The notes: generated from the sequence alone by a model not told the origin. 64,000 nt of DNA from Carnobacterium sp. 17-4 (GCF_000195575.1 NC_015391.1:612501-676500), one strand, 5' to 3'; shown: positions 53,959-63,954, counted from the first letter of the stretch. Numbers and translations are program-made.

Positions 53959-54343
53959 AAAAGGTGCTGTGTTGCCCTCTGTAATGGTATTTCTTTTACT
54001 TATGAGCATTATGATTTTAGGCACGAATAGAGTTTTTGAGAATCAAATGAATCAGTTAAGAATGACGAAGCACTATTATGAAGTAGAAAGTATGCTGATT
54101 TTATCTAAGATAGAACTCAATCGTCAATATGATGTAGATAAAGAAATTCAAAAAGGCATTGTTACATTTCCTAATGGAACAGTGACTATTCAACGAAAAG
54201 AAGCTGATGTATTCATCTTAAATGGGACGCTTAAAAATGTTTTTTCAAAACAGCTAGAAGTCCAACTAACTCCGCAGATAGTTGAAGAACTAAAGGTCAA
54301 AGAAGAAAAAGAAATAAGTCACGACTTACCCATTGAAAAGTAG
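53951..54343 (+). CDS. comGG: Competence minor pseudopilin-like protein ComGG
   Basis: A 130-residue protein, last of the comG operon. The N-terminus MNEKG/AVLPSVMVFLLLMSIMILG is prepilin-like but lacks the Glu at position 5, as is usual for ComGG. The rest is polar with a charged C-terminus. It overlaps comGF by 8 bp. Sequence of this family varies greatly, so the name rests on position. Confidence 0.8.
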   Translation: MNEKGAVLPSVMVFLLLMSIMILGTNRVFENQMNQLRMTKHYYEVESMLILSKIELNRQYDVDKEIQKGIVTFPNGTVTIQRKEADVFILNGTLKNVFSKQLEVQLTPQIVEELKVKEEKEISHDLPIEK

Positions 54344-54357
54344 CATAGAAGAAAGTG

Positions 54358-54398
54358 AAGTAACCTCATGGCAAGCTTGGATGAGGTTATTTCTTTTT
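54358..54398 (+). terminator. Terminator of the comG operon
   Basis: Stem AAGTAACCTCAT / ATGAGGTTATTT and a T-run, 15 bp after comGG. Confidence 0.85.
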
Positions 54399-54483
54399 GT
54401 GGTCGTATTTGATATACTATTTGAATAGAAGCGGCTAATTCAACCAATAAATTAGATACATATAAGAGAAGGAGTGAGGAATA

Positions 54484-55545
54484 GTGACTAAATTAATTAA
54501 ATTACGTGAAGGCATGAAAAAAAGAGGGATTGATGCATTATTAGTAACTAGTCCTTATAATTTGCGTTATATTTCAAACTTTACAGGTACAACAGGTTTA
54601 AGCTTGATTACACTGGATAAAGCTTATTTTGTGACGGATTTTAGATATACTGAACAAGTAGCAACTCAAGCGGTAGGATTTGAAATCGTTACTAATGTGG
54701 GGCCAATTTTTAATGAGGTAGCAAGATTAGTAGACGAAAATAGAATTGAAAAGTTAGGTTTTGAACAGGATTTTGTTACGTTTAGTACATTTGAATTACT
54801 AGAACAAATTATTTCAGGTGAATTGATCCCTATAACTGGATTGATTGAAGAACTTAGAGAAGTTAAAAGTAAAATGGAAATTGAAACTATTAAAAAAGCA
54901 TGTTCTATTTCTGATGCAGCTTTCAAGTATATTCTAGGAGAGATCAAACCTGGAATGACAGAAATCGAAGTAGCTAATCTATTAGATTTTCATATGCGCG
55001 GTTTAGATGCAACTGGAGTTTCATTTGAAACGATTGTTGCTAGTGGTATTCGTTCAGCCATGCCTCACGGGGTAGCAAGTCATAAGAAAATTGAAACAGG
55101 TGATTTTGTAACAATGGATTTTGGTTGTTACTATGAAGGGTATGTTTCGGATATGACGAGAACAATTGCAGTAGGTGAACCAAGCGAAAAGTTAAAAGAA
55201 ATTTATGCTATTACATTAGAAGCACAATTGAAAGTTATTGATGCAGCTAAACCAGGCATGACTGGGGTTCAATTAGATGCTATTGCTCGCGACCATATTG
55301 CTAAATATGGTTATGGTGAAGCCTTTGGCCATTCAACAGGACATGGTATTGGATTAGAAATTCATGAAGGACCAAACGTTTCTAAGTTAGCAGAAAAACG
55401 TTTTGTACTTGGTAATGTCATTACCAATGAACCCGGGATTTATCTGCCAGGCATTGGCGGAGTAAGAATTGAAGACGATTTAGTGATTACTGAAAATGGA
55501 AATGAAGTCATCACTCACTCTCCAAAAGAACTTATCATATTATAA
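54484..55545 (+). CDS. Xaa-Pro aminopeptidase-like M24 peptidase (YqhT-like)
   Basis: A 353-residue M24B metallopeptidase: N-terminal creatinase-like domain (1-~125), then the pita-bread domain with metal ligands in MDFGCYYEGYVSDMTRT (two Asp), GHSTGHGIGLEIHEGP (His), TNEPGIYLPG (Glu) and GVRIEDDLVI (Glu). It is a paralogue of PepQ in this window (33850-34944) with the same fold, but the placement before efp points to the YqhT/PepP group that removes an N-terminal residue next to Pro. The GTG start follows GGAGTGAGG. Confidence 0.88.
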   Translation: MTKLIKLREGMKKRGIDALLVTSPYNLRYISNFTGTTGLSLITLDKAYFVTDFRYTEQVATQAVGFEIVTNVGPIFNEVARLVDENRIEKLGFEQDFVTFSTFELLEQIISGELIPITGLIEELREVKSKMEIETIKKACSISDAAFKYILGEIKPGMTEIEVANLLDFHMRGLDATGVSFETIVASGIRSAMPHGVASHKKIETGDFVTMDFGCYYEGYVSDMTRTIAVGEPSEKLKEIYAITLEAQLKVIDAAKPGMTGVQLDAIARDHIAKYGYGEAFGHSTGHGIGLEIHEGPNVSKLAEKRFVLGNVITNEPGIYLPGIGGVRIEDDLVITENGNEVITHSPKELIIL

Positions 55546-55636
55546 CGTGATTTAAATCGACAATTTATTAGGCAGAACACTGAAAAAATGATACACTTAT
55601 ATAGAAAATAGGAACGGACTCATAGGAGGAAATTAA

Positions 55637-56194
55637 ATGATTTCAGTAAATGATTTTAAAACAGGTTTAACAATCGAAGTAGACGGTTCAATTTGGCGTG
55701 TTGTCGATTTTCAACATGTAAAACCAGGTAAAGGTGCTGCTTTTGTACGTTCTAAACTTAAAAATTTACGATCTGGTGCAGTACAAGAAAAAACTTTCCG
55801 TGCAGGAGAAAAAGTTAAAAAAGCTCAAATCGATAATAAAAAAATGCAATATTTATATGAAAGTGCTGGCGCATATGTATTTATGGATAATGAGTCATAT
55901 GAACAAATCGAAATACCTGGTGATTCTATTGTTGAGGAATTAAAATATTTGAAAGAAAATATGGAAGTTCACATTTTAATGTATGATACAGAAGTATTAG
56001 GTGTTGAATTGCCAAATACAGTACAATTACGTGTAGCTGAAACTGAACCTGGTATTCGTGGGGACACTTCTTCAGGTGGAACAAAACCAGCAATTTTAGA
56101 AACTGGAACATCCGTAAATGTCCCTTTCTTTATTAATGTGGATGATGTGTTGATTGTCAATACTCAAGATGGTTCTTACGTTTCTCGTGCATAA
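55637..56194 (+). CDS. efp: Translation elongation factor P
   Basis: A 185-residue factor that relieves ribosome stalling at polyproline. KOW-like domain I contains the tip loop [19 protein letters not shown] (Lys32, the residue modified in some bacteria), followed by two OB domains with [16 protein letters not shown]. Length is exact for EF-P. TAGGAGG precedes the ATG. It follows the M24 peptidase as in Bacillus (yqhT-efp). Confidence 0.97.
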   Translation: MISVNDFKTGLTIEVDGSIWRVVDFQHVKPGKGAAFVRSKLKNLRSGAVQEKTFRAGEKVKKAQIDNKKMQYLYESAGAYVFMDNESYEQIEIPGDSIVEELKYLKENMEVHILMYDTEVLGVELPNTVQLRVAETEPGIRGDTSSGGTKPAILETGTSVNVPFFINVDDVLIVNTQDGSYVSRA

Positions 56195-56240
56195 TCATTC
56201 AATTTTAAAATGAAATTAGTAAATATAGGAGGTTTGCCAA

Positions 56241-56666
56241 ATGGCTGAAGAATCGACAGTTGCAATAAATGATACTAAAGGTACACTTGGAGAAATTGAA
56301 GTAGCTCCTGAGGTAATTGAAGTGATTTCTGGTATTGCTGCAAACAAAGTAGATGGAGTCTATGCAATGCAAGGAAAACTTGCTTCTGGTGTTTCTGAAT
56401 TATTTGGTCGAGTAGACCACAAAAAAGGTGTTCATTTAACATCTGATGAAGATGGCTTGAAAGTAGATATTTATTGCTACTTTATTTATGGCGTATCGGT
56501 ACCAAAAGTTGCTTTAGAAATTCAAGAAAAAGTAAGAGAACAATTACTACAAATGACAGATATAACATTAGCTGAAGTAAATGTTCATATTGTAGGAATT
56601 GTCCCAGAAAAAACAGAATTGCAAGAATTATTAGATCTTGATCAAGAAGAAGATGGTGACGAATAG
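56241..56666 (+). CDS. yqhY: Asp23/Gls24-family protein (YqhY-like)
   Basis: A 141-residue acidic protein of the Asp23/Gls24 (DUF322) family: GEIEVAPEVIEVISGIAANKVDGVYAM (in pieces), DIYCYFIYGVSVPKVALEIQEKV, and VNVHIVGI. Bacillus YqhY lies after accBC and before nusB and affects fatty-acid synthesis control. Here accBC is absent, yet yqhY is kept before nusB. Stop and nusB start overlap by one base. Confidence 0.9.
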   Translation: MAEESTVAINDTKGTLGEIEVAPEVIEVISGIAANKVDGVYAMQGKLASGVSELFGRVDHKKGVHLTSDEDGLKVDIYCYFIYGVSVPKVALEIQEKVREQLLQMTDITLAEVNVHIVGIVPEKTELQELLDLDQEEDGDE

Positions 56667-57109
56667 TGAGTTTAACACGACGTGATATTAGAGAAAAAGC
56701 CTTACAATCACTTTTTCAACTTTCTGCTAATGAAGAGTTATCAAAAGAAGAAGCTATGCAACAAGCGTTGACTAGTGAAGCTGAGTTAGCTGATGAAGTT
56801 GAAACAGTTCTGGTACCAAGTTATTTAGACTTACTTGTATCAGGTGTATTGGAAAAACAAGATGAAATCGATGAAAAAATCAAAGCTCACTTAGAGAATT
56901 GGTCCCTAAATCGTCTTGCTAAAACAGATTTAATGATTATTCGAATTGCAATCTTTGAGATGATGTATGTTTCAGATGTACCAGACAGAGTTGCGTTGAA
57001 TGAAGCACTAGAAATTACCAAAAAGTACAGTGATGAAAAATCCAGAAAATTTGTTAATGGTGTTTTAGCAAACATAGTAAATGAGAACAGTGAAGATGAA
57101 GCTGAATAA
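56666..57109 (+). CDS. nusB: Transcription antitermination protein NusB
   Basis: A 147-residue all-helical antitermination factor that binds BoxA RNA with S10 (NusE) and supports rRNA transcription. Typical features: RRDIREKALQSLFQL (about 4-18), NRLAKTDLMIIRIAIFEM (about 90-107) and NEALEITKKYSDEKSRKFVNGVLANI (about 112-137, in pieces). The GTG start overlaps the yqhY stop codon. The terminator hairpin begins inside the last codons. Confidence 0.96.
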   Translation: MSLTRRDIREKALQSLFQLSANEELSKEEAMQQALTSEAELADEVETVLVPSYLDLLVSGVLEKQDEIDEKIKAHLENWSLNRLAKTDLMIIRIAIFEMMYVSDVPDRVALNEALEITKKYSDEKSRKFVNGVLANIVNENSEDEAE

Positions 57110-57130
57110 GCTTTGTTTTCACTGTTTTTT
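57087..57130 (+). terminator. Terminator overlapping the end of nusB
   Basis: Stem ACAGTGAA / TTCACTGT with inner AAGCT/AGCTT, then T7. The left arm lies within the nusB coding sequence. Confidence 0.8.
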
Positions 57131-57259
57131 TGCTTAAGTTACACTATATAAAAAGTTTCACGAGACAGATTTGATGGTGTATCTGATCTAATTCTTATGA
57201 TAAGATAGATAGGGTAAAGTCTAGTTACTTCAAGTGAGATGAAAAGGATGGGATTCTTT

Positions 57260-58126
57260 ATGAGCGCAACAATCATGAGTGGTAAAACATTGGCCGATGA
57301 AATGACGATTGAGATGCAAAATGATGTCAATCAACTCAAGGAAAAAGGAATTACCCCTGGTTTAGTTGTATTATTAGTTGGTGAAGATCCTGCAAGTCAA
57401 ACGTATGTAAGAAACAAAGAAAAACGTGCAAAAGCATTAGGATTTCATTCACTCGTTAAACGCTATCCAGCAGATATAACAGAAGAAGAATTATTAAATG
57501 AAGTTAATCACTATAATGAAGATCCAGCCTTTCATGGCATATTAGTGCAGTTGCCATTACCGAAACAAATTGATTCAGATAAAGTAGTAAATGCAATTGA
57601 TTCTATAAAAGATGTGGATGGTTTCCATCCTATAAATATGGGGAAATTACTAATAGGGAAACCAGATAAGATACCGTGTACACCTTACGGTATTATGAAA
57701 TTGTTGGAACGTTATCAGGTAGAAATTGATGGTAAAACAGCAGTAATGATAGGACGTAGCAATATCGTTGGAAAACCAATGGCTCAACTTTTAATGATGA
57801 AGAATGCAACAGTAACTATTGCTCATTCTAGAACAAAAGATTTAGCTGCACTAGCCCGTACAGCTGATATTTTAGTTGTAGCAATCGGTAGAGGTCATTT
57901 TGTAACAAAAGAGTTTATCAAACCTGGTGCTGCAGTAATTGATGTAGGAATGAACCGTGATAAAAACGGGAAATTAATTGGTGATGTCAAAAGTGACGAA
58001 GTAGCTGAAGTTGCAGGTTACTTAACTCCTGTTCCTAAAGGAGTAGGACCCATGACTATCACTATGCTGCTATATCAAACGATTGAAAGTGCAAAAAAGA
58101 TTAACGCATTACCAAAAAAAATGTAA
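57260..58126 (+). CDS. folD: Methylenetetrahydrofolate dehydrogenase/cyclohydrolase
   Basis: A 288-residue bifunctional enzyme interconverting 5,10-methylene-, methenyl- and 10-formyl-tetrahydrofolate. Signatures: [22 protein letters not shown] (about 34-55, in pieces; catalytic Lys), GILVQLPLP (about 92-100), the NADP-binding [17 protein letters not shown] (about 158-174) and the C-terminal [14 protein letters not shown]. The ATG at 57260 is chosen; an in-frame ATG at 57239 would add 7 residues that the family lacks. First gene of the folD-recN series. Confidence 0.96.
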   Translation: MSATIMSGKTLADEMTIEMQNDVNQLKEKGITPGLVVLLVGEDPASQTYVRNKEKRAKALGFHSLVKRYPADITEEELLNEVNHYNEDPAFHGILVQLPLPKQIDSDKVVNAIDSIKDVDGFHPINMGKLLIGKPDKIPCTPYGIMKLLERYQVEIDGKTAVMIGRSNIVGKPMAQLLMMKNATVTIAHSRTKDLAALARTADILVVAIGRGHFVTKEFIKPGAAVIDVGMNRDKNGKLIGDVKSDEVAEVAGYLTPVPKGVGPMTITMLLYQTIESAKKINALPKKM

Positions 58127-58241
58127 GGCATAAGAATCGTTCTTTAAATGGCTGAGAATAAGCCAAATTTAACGATAATTAAAAACAACAAATAAAGAGC
58201 TGTTTTCAATTTATGCAATGCTGCTAAGAGGAGTGAATAAA

Positions 58242-59582
58242 TTGTCAAATGATTACTTGACGGTCACCGCATTGACTAAATACATTAAACGAAAATTTGA
58301 ACGTGACCCTTATTTAGAACGAATCTATTTGACAGGAGAAATTTCTAACTTTCGAAATAGGGCAAATGCCCATCAATACTTCAGTTTAAAAGATGATCAT
58401 GCCAAAATTTCTGCAATTATGTTTAAAGCAGCGTTCCAAAAACTTAAATTCACTCCTGAAGAAGGAATGAAAGTATTGGTCATTGGACGAATTTCGTTAT
58501 ATGAGGCAAGCGGAAATTATCAAATAACGATTGAACATATGGAGCCAGATGGAGTTGGTGCTCTCTACCAAGCTTTAGAAGAGATGAAGAAAAAATTAAA
58601 AAATGAAGGACTTTTTGATGCACCAAAACAATTGATCCCTACTTTTCCTAAACGAATTGCAGTAGTAACGAGCCCAAGCGGCGCAGTTATAAGGGATATT
58701 ATGACTACAATAAAAAGACGATTTCCTATTGTTCAATTGGTTATTTACCCTACTCTTGTACAAGGAAATAAAGCGGCAGATGCAATTGTAGCGAGCATCC
58801 GTATGGTAGAAGAAAAAGGTGATTTTGACACAATGATCCTTGCACGTGGTGGAGGTTCGATTGAAGATCTATGGCCTTTCAATGAGGAGAAAGTTGCACG
58901 TGCGATATTTGAAGCTCAAACACCGATCATTTCTTCTGTAGGGCATGAAACAGATACGACCATTGCTGATTTAGTGGCAGATGTGCGTGCAGCAACTCCA
59001 ACTGCAGCAGCAGAAATTTCTGTTCCTTTGTTGTCTGAAGAATTGATCAAAATTGAACAATTAAAATTGCGTCTTGTTCAAAGCTATGCGCGAAAAGTGG
59101 AAATATTAAATCAACGGTTAACGAGCCAATTAAATTCTTATATTTTTAATCAACCGCAGCGGTTATATGAGGGGTATGCTCAAAAGCTAGATTTGTTAAC
59201 TGAGAGGCTCGTTCGAGCAATGGAAGAAAAAAACCAGCAATTAAAAAACGACCTTAATGTTCATATGCTTCAATTAAACGCACAAAATCCGACACAGTTA
59301 GTTAAACAAAAGCATAGTGACTTAAATGTGATGAACAAGCAATTGACGACTCAAATGGAATGGTATATGGAAAATCAGACTAAACGATTTCAATATGCTG
59401 TTCAATCGCTGGATTATTTAAGTCCTTTAAAAATTATGAATCGTGGATACAGTTATGCAACAAAAGATGGAAAAGTTATTAAAGACAGTAAACAAGTGGA
59501 AGTAGAAGATAAGATACACATTCATTTGCACAAGGGAACTTTTGAGGCAAAAGTGATAAAGAAAGAAGAGGAATCTAAATGA
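58242..59582 (+). CDS. xseA: Exodeoxyribonuclease VII large subunit
   Basis: A 446-residue large subunit of the single-strand-specific exonuclease VII. The N-terminal OB fold (about 5-95, [15 protein letters not shown]) is followed by the catalytic core: [13 protein letters not shown] (about 145), [14 protein letters not shown] (about 203-216), [28 protein letters not shown] (in pieces) and a long coiled coil to the C-terminus. Start chosen as TTG at 58242, 8 bp after AGAGGAG; the ATG at 58218 lies upstream of that site. It overlaps xseB by 4 bp. Confidence 0.94.
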   Translation: MSNDYLTVTALTKYIKRKFERDPYLERIYLTGEISNFRNRANAHQYFSLKDDHAKISAIMFKAAFQKLKFTPEEGMKVLVIGRISLYEASGNYQITIEHMEPDGVGALYQALEEMKKKLKNEGLFDAPKQLIPTFPKRIAVVTSPSGAVIRDIMTTIKRRFPIVQLVIYPTLVQGNKAADAIVASIRMVEEKGDFDTMILARGGGSIEDLWPFNEEKVARAIFEAQTPIISSVGHETDTTIADLVADVRAATPTAAAEISVPLLSEELIKIEQLKLRLVQSYARKVEILNQRLTSQLNSYIFNQPQRLYEGYAQKLDLLTERLVRAMEEKNQQLKNDLNVHMLQLNAQNPTQLVKQKHSDLNVMNKQLTTQMEWYMENQTKRFQYAVQSLDYLSPLKIMNRGYSYATKDGKVIKDSKQVEVEDKIHIHLHKGTFEAKVIKKEEESK

Positions 59583-59821
59583 GTACAGCAAAGAAATTAA
59601 AATTCGAAGAAGCAATGCAGCAATTAGAAGAAATCGTAACAAACTTGGAGCGTGGAGATGTTCCGTTGGAAGAAGCGTTGGATCAATTTCAAAAAGGAGT
59701 TAGTTTAAGTAAATTTTGTAAGGAAACTCTACAAAATGCAGAACAAACCCTAACGAAAATAGTAGATGAAAACGGCAAAGAAAAATTATTTGAAGATGAA
59801 AATGAAAGTGAAAGTAATTAA
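59579..59821 (+). CDS. xseB: Exodeoxyribonuclease VII small subunit
   Basis: An 80-residue partner of Xse[36 protein letters not shown] (in pieces) is the family signature of two amphipathic helices. The ATG overlaps the xseA stop (ATGA), so expression is coupled and the two subunits are made together. The tail is acidic. The ispA gene starts 15 bp later. Confidence 0.96.
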   Translation: MSTAKKLKFEEAMQQLEEIVTNLERGDVPLEEALDQFQKGVSLSKFCKETLQNAEQTLTKIVDENGKEKLFEDENESESN

Positions 59822-59836
59822 GAAAAGAGGGTCAAT

Positions 59837-60736
59837 ATGAATTTAAAGTCATTTAAAGATAAAGTGATTCCATCATTTGAAGAGGAAATGCTCGGATATA
59901 TTGGGGAAAATGGCATTAAAAAAGCCCCATTGCATGAAGCCATGTTTTATTCCTTGGAAGCTGGTGGAAAAAGAATTCGACCTTTGCTTCTTTTAGCAAC
60001 GATTCAATCGTTGGGCGGCGATATTAGAAAAGGATATGCCGTGAGTGCTGCTTTAGAGTTTATTCACACGTATTCCTTGATTCATGATGATTTACCAGCT
60101 ATGGATAATGATGATTTGCGTAGAGGAAAACCGACAAGTCATATTGTTTATGGTGAAGATACAGCAATTTTAGCTGGTGATGCTTTGCTAACACAAGCTT
60201 TTGAAATTATTGCTGTATCAGATGCTTCTCCAGAAAAAAAAGTGAAATTAATTCTAGCATTAGCAAAATCAGCTGGTCCAGAAGGTATGATTTTGGGGCA
60301 AATGGCGGATATCCAAGGTGAAACAAAAGACTTAAGCTTGGAAGAATTGCAATTTATTCATCGAAACAAAACAGGTGAATTGTTAAAATTTCCTATTTAT
60401 GCCGCATGTGTGATTGCTGACGCAGCAACAGAAGTAGAAGAACAATTGATGGGGTACGCTGAACATATCGGATTAGCTTATCAAATTCGCGATGACATTT
60501 TGGATGTGATCGGAAATGTAGAAGAAATCGGTAAAAATATTGGGATGGATGCAGCACACAATAAAAGTACTTATCCTGGTTTGCTAACACTTGAAGGAGC
60601 TAAAAAAGCTTTGAATCAAGAGTTAACAGCTGCAAAATTAAACTTAATGACTGTAGAACAAATTAGTCGAGACTCAGCTAGACCGGTCCAAATTAATTTA
60701 CTGGTAGAAATTATTGATCTTTTAGTAATCGATTAA
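59837..60736 (+). CDS. ispA: Farnesyl/geranylgeranyl-type polyprenyl diphosphate synthase
   Basis: A 299-residue trans-prenyltransferase. First Asp-rich motif DDLPAMDND (about residues 85-93), GGKRIRP (about 43-49), FIHTYSLIHDD, the KTG(E) segment, and the second Asp-rich motif DDILD (about 220-224). It makes farnesyl diphosphate for undecaprenyl phosphate and other isoprenoids. In Bacillus dxs follows ispA; it is missing here, in line with use of the mevalonate pathway in lactic acid bacteria. AAAGAGGG precedes the ATG. Confidence 0.93.
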   Translation: MNLKSFKDKVIPSFEEEMLGYIGENGIKKAPLHEAMFYSLEAGGKRIRPLLLLATIQSLGGDIRKGYAVSAALEFIHTYSLIHDDLPAMDNDDLRRGKPTSHIVYGEDTAILAGDALLTQAFEIIAVSDASPEKKVKLILALAKSAGPEGMILGQMADIQGETKDLSLEELQFIHRNKTGELLKFPIYAACVIADAATEVEEQLMGYAEHIGLAYQIRDDILDVIGNVEEIGKNIGMDAAHNKSTYPGLLTLEGAKKALNQELTAAKLNLMTVEQISRDSARPVQINLLVEIIDLLVID

Positions 60737-60754
60737 AAAGGTGGGAACCGTCAC

Positions 60755-61582
60755 ATGAAAAAAGAACGAGTAGATATCCTCTTAGTCGAACAAGGCCTTG
60801 TAGAGTCTATTGAAAAAGCTAAAAGCGTTATTATGGCTGGTCAGGTATACACAGAAAAAGAAGAGCGGATTGATACTGCTGGAGAAAAAATTCCTTCTGA
60901 GACGAAGCTCCACTTAAAAGGGAAAAAATCTCGGTATGTCAGTCGTGGTGGATTCAAATTAGAAAAAGCTATGAAAGTTTTTGATGTGACAATTAAAGAC
61001 AAAATCATGTTAGATATTGGTTCTTCTACTGGCGGATTTACAGATGCTGCTTTGCAACACGGAGCTAAATTGAGTTATGCTTTAGATGTAGGTACGAATC
61101 AGTTAGCCTGGAAATTACGTCAAGATCCAAGGGTCGTAGTAATGGAGCAAACGAATTTTAGGTATTGTAAACCAGAAGATTTCTCAAATGGCAGACCCAA
61201 TCTGTCATCTATTGATGTTTCTTTTATTTCGCTACGCATGATTCTCCCCGTTTTAAAGAATATTATTGCTTCTGGTGGAGATGTACTGGCCTTAATCAAA
61301 CCTCAATTTGAGGCACATCGTGAAGATGTTGGTGAAAAAGGAATTGTCAGTGATAAACAAGTTCATGAACAAGTTTTGACAGACATGCTTTCATTTGCAA
61401 CAAACATTGGATACGATGTATTGAATTTGACATTTTCCCCTATTACTGGTGGAGAAGGAAACATTGAATTTTTAGCTCATTTAAAATGGAATGATAAAAT
61501 AAAGGGTAATCTTGCTGAATCTGTCGAGATAGAATCTGTTTTAAGTGAGGCATACGCTACACTAAAAAATGAAAAAAAATAA
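60755..61582 (+). CDS. TlyA/YqxC-family S4-domain 2'-O-methyltransferase
   Basis: A 275-residue protein: an S4 RNA-binding domain (1-~65, RVDILLVEQGLVESIEKAKSVIMAG, in pieces), then a Rossmann-fold FtsJ-like methyltransferase with SAM motif LDIGSSTGGFTDAAL (about 86-100), ALDVGTNQLAWKLR and the K-D-K-E-type residues around VSFISLRMILP and LIKPQFEA. Mycobacterial TlyA methylates rRNA 2'-O positions and was first called hemolysin; the rRNA role is inferred here. AAGGTGGGAACC precedes the ATG. Confidence 0.92.
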   Translation: MKKERVDILLVEQGLVESIEKAKSVIMAGQVYTEKEERIDTAGEKIPSETKLHLKGKKSRYVSRGGFKLEKAMKVFDVTIKDKIMLDIGSSTGGFTDAALQHGAKLSYALDVGTNQLAWKLRQDPRVVVMEQTNFRYCKPEDFSNGRPNLSSIDVSFISLRMILPVLKNIIASGGDVLALIKPQFEAHREDVGEKGIVSDKQVHEQVLTDMLSFATNIGYDVLNLTFSPITGGEGNIEFLAHLKWNDKIKGNLAESVEIESVLSEAYATLKNEKK

Positions 61583-61586
61583 GATA

Positions 61587-61627
61587 ACGAATGTACCAAC
61601 TAAAATTGGTACATTCGTATTTTATTT
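61587..61627 (+). terminator. Terminator after the TlyA-like gene
   Basis: Perfect 13-bp stem ACGAATGTACCAA / TTGGTACATTCGT followed by a T-rich tract. Confidence 0.9.
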
Positions 61628-61744
61628 TTAATTTTTAGGGCTTTTTGTTTTAATTTCTTTTATTTTTTCTTTTCTATCTGAATTAAGTGCGCTATGATAG
61701 GAGTATTAAATGAATAATAGTGGTTATGAAAATGAGGTGGAAAC

Positions 61745-62194
61745 ATGAAAAAGAGAGAACGTCATCATTTGTTACAAGAGTTGATTAAAGAACATGTTAT
61801 TGAAAAACAAGAAGACTTTGTACGTATATTAGAAGAAAAGGGTATAGAAGTAACGCAAGCAACTATTTCGCGTGATATTAAAGAACTTCAATTAGTTAAA
61901 GTTCCCTCTCAAACAGGAGGATATCAATATAGTTTACCGCCTGATATTCAATACGATACATCGAAAAAGTTGGAACGTTTATTTAAAGATGCTTTTGTTT
62001 CTATGGATACGCAAGATTGTTTTCTGCTCATTCGAACCATTCCTGGAAATGCTTTTGCTCTAGGGAGTTTAATTGATACTTCAAATTTTGACAGTGTCTT
62101 TGGAGCTATCTCAGGAGATGATACAGTACTTATTATTTGTCGTTCAAATGAAGAAGCACTCCAGTTGAAAAATCATTTTATACAATTAATTTAA
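61745..62194 (+). CDS. argR: Arginine repressor (ArgR/AhrC family)
   Basis: A 149-residue hexameric regulator of arginine synthesis and catabolism. The N-terminal winged helix (1-~70, KKRERHHLLQELIKE, VTQATISRDIKELQLVKV) and the C-terminal arginine-binding domain (~80-149, IRTIPGNAFALGSLID, SGDDTVLIIC) are complete. Just upstream, ATGAATAATAGTGGTTAT (61710-61727) loosely resembles an ARG box, so autoregulation is possible. AATGAGGTGG precedes the ATG. It is followed by recN as in Bacillus (ahrC-recN). Confidence 0.95.
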   Translation: MKKRERHHLLQELIKEHVIEKQEDFVRILEEKGIEVTQATISRDIKELQLVKVPSQTGGYQYSLPPDIQYDTSKKLERLFKDAFVSMDTQDCFLLIRTIPGNAFALGSLIDTSNFDSVFGAISGDDTVLIICRSNEEALQLKNHFIQLI

Positions 62195-62228
62195 GCAATC
62201 AAGATGGAAGTATTGGAGGTGTTAAACA

Positions 62229-63947
62229 GTGCTTCAGGAATTAACAATTAAGGATTTTGCAATCATACAAGATTTGAATCTTAGTTTTAATCGTGGTATG
62301 ACTGTTTTAACCGGAGAAACAGGGGCAGGGAAATCGATTATTATTGATGCGGTTGGGCTGCTTGCAGGTGGAAGAGGATCCAGTGAATTTATTCGTCATG
62401 GTGCAACTAAGTGTGTCCTAGAAGCGTTGTTTTCATTAGAAGGAAATTCCACTACTTATAAGTTACTAAAAGACTATGATATAGACAGTGAAGAAGATAG
62501 TGTGATTATTCAGCGAGACATTCATCGTAGTGGTAAAAATGTTTGTCGAATCAACGGTCGTTTAGTAACGATCGCTACCTTGCGTCTAATTGGAGAATCG
62601 ATTATTGATATTCACGGACAAAATGAACATCAAGAATTAATGAATCCAGAACGTCATTTAAGTATGTTAGATCATTTTGGTGATCAGGAATTAGTGAGAT
62701 TAAAAAAGAATTATCAAGAAACTTATGCAGACTATAAAAAAGTAAAAAAAGCTTTTGATAAATGGCAAAATGGAGAACAAGAACTAGCACAACGATTAGA
62801 TATGCTTCAGTACCAAACAAATGAAATTGAAATGGCTGAACTTCTTGATGGTGAGGAAGAAGAGCTGTTAGAAGAAAAAAATTTGTTAGCTAATTATCAA
62901 AAAATTATGTCTGCATTATCAATGAGCTATGATGCTTTGCAAGGAGATGAAGTCAATGGAATTGACTTGATTGGAAATGCCATGACTGAAATGAATTCTA
63001 TTGAAGAAATAGATGAAAAATACAAAATCTTGTCAGAAGCAATTTCAAGTAGTTACTTTCAGCTTCAAGAAGCTGCTAGTGACATTTTAAGAGAAATGGA
63101 TCAAACAGCATATGATGAGGATCGCCTTAATGAAATTGAAAAAAGACTTGAAACCATCAAACAATTAAAACGTAAATATGGCGAGTCTATTGTAGAAATC
63201 AAGATGTATTATGAAAAAATTGCAGCAGAATTAAATCAAATTTTAAATCGTGAAAATCACCTGACGAATATGACAAAAGAGTTATCCAGTTTATCGAAAG
63301 AATTGATTAAGCGAGGTAACGAACTTTCTGAAAAACGTAGAGTGGTAGCCAAAAATATTGAACAAGCCATTCATGAACAGTTAAAAGAATTGTATATGGA
63401 AAAAGTGGTATTTGAAGTTCAATTTTTTAAACCGGTTCAAGATTTTACGAGTGAAACTGCACACGAGTCTGGCTTTGATGAGGTAGAATTCTATATTGCT
63501 ACAAATATGGGTGAACCGTTAAAACCTTTGGCTAGGGTAGCCTCTGGAGGAGAATTATCTCGTATGATGTTAGCGATGAAAACCATTTTTTCTAAATCTC
63601 AGGGTATTACTAGTATTATATTTGATGAGGTAGATACCGGTGTCAGCGGACGAGTCGCTCAAGCGATTGCAAATAAGATTTATATGGTAGCTGTTCATTC
63701 GCAAGTCCTCTGCATTACGCATTTGCCTCAAGTAGCTGCGATGGCAGATAACCATTTATATATTTCAAAAAGTGTGGAAAATGATCGTACAAAAACGCAT
63801 GTCAATTCTTTAGTGTCTTTAGAAAAAATTGAAGAAATTGCCCGTATGTTAGCAGGTACTGAAATCACAAAATTGACTTTAGAACATGCTAAAGAATTAA
63901 CTATTTTAGCTGAAACAGAAAAACAAAAGCAAAAGCAATTGAGTTAA
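62229..63947 (+). CDS. recN: DNA repair protein RecN
   Basis: A 572-residue SMC-like ATPase that acts early in double-strand-break repair. Walker A is GETGAGKS (about residues 29-36), followed by long coiled coils (~155-400), the ABC-type signature VASGGELSRMML (about 437-448), Walker B SIIFDEVDTGVSG and THLPQVAAMAD. Size equals the Bacillus protein, so the gene is complete. The start is GTG at 62229 after TTGGAGGTG. It is the last gene in the window. Confidence 0.96.
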   Translation: MLQELTIKDFAIIQDLNLSFNRGMTVLTGETGAGKSIIIDAVGLLAGGRGSSEFIRHGATKCVLEALFSLEGNSTTYKLLKDYDIDSEEDSVIIQRDIHRSGKNVCRINGRLVTIATLRLIGESIIDIHGQNEHQELMNPERHLSMLDHFGDQELVRLKKNYQETYADYKKVKKAFDKWQNGEQELAQRLDMLQYQTNEIEMAELLDGEEEELLEEKNLLANYQKIMSALSMSYDALQGDEVNGIDLIGNAMTEMNSIEEIDEKYKILSEAISSSYFQLQEAASDILREMDQTAYDEDRLNEIEKRLETIKQLKRKYGESIVEIKMYYEKIAAELNQILNRENHLTNMTKELSSLSKELIKRGNELSEKRRVVAKNIEQAIHEQLKELYMEKVVFEVQFFKPVQDFTSETAHESGFDEVEFYIATNMGEPLKPLARVASGGELSRMMLAMKTIFSKSQGITSIIFDEVDTGVSGRVAQAIANKIYMVAVHSQVLCITHLPQVAAMADNHLYISKSVENDRTKTHVNSLVSLEKIEEIARMLAGTEITKLTLEHAKELTILAETEKQKQKQLS

Positions 63948-63954
63948 AAGTAAA

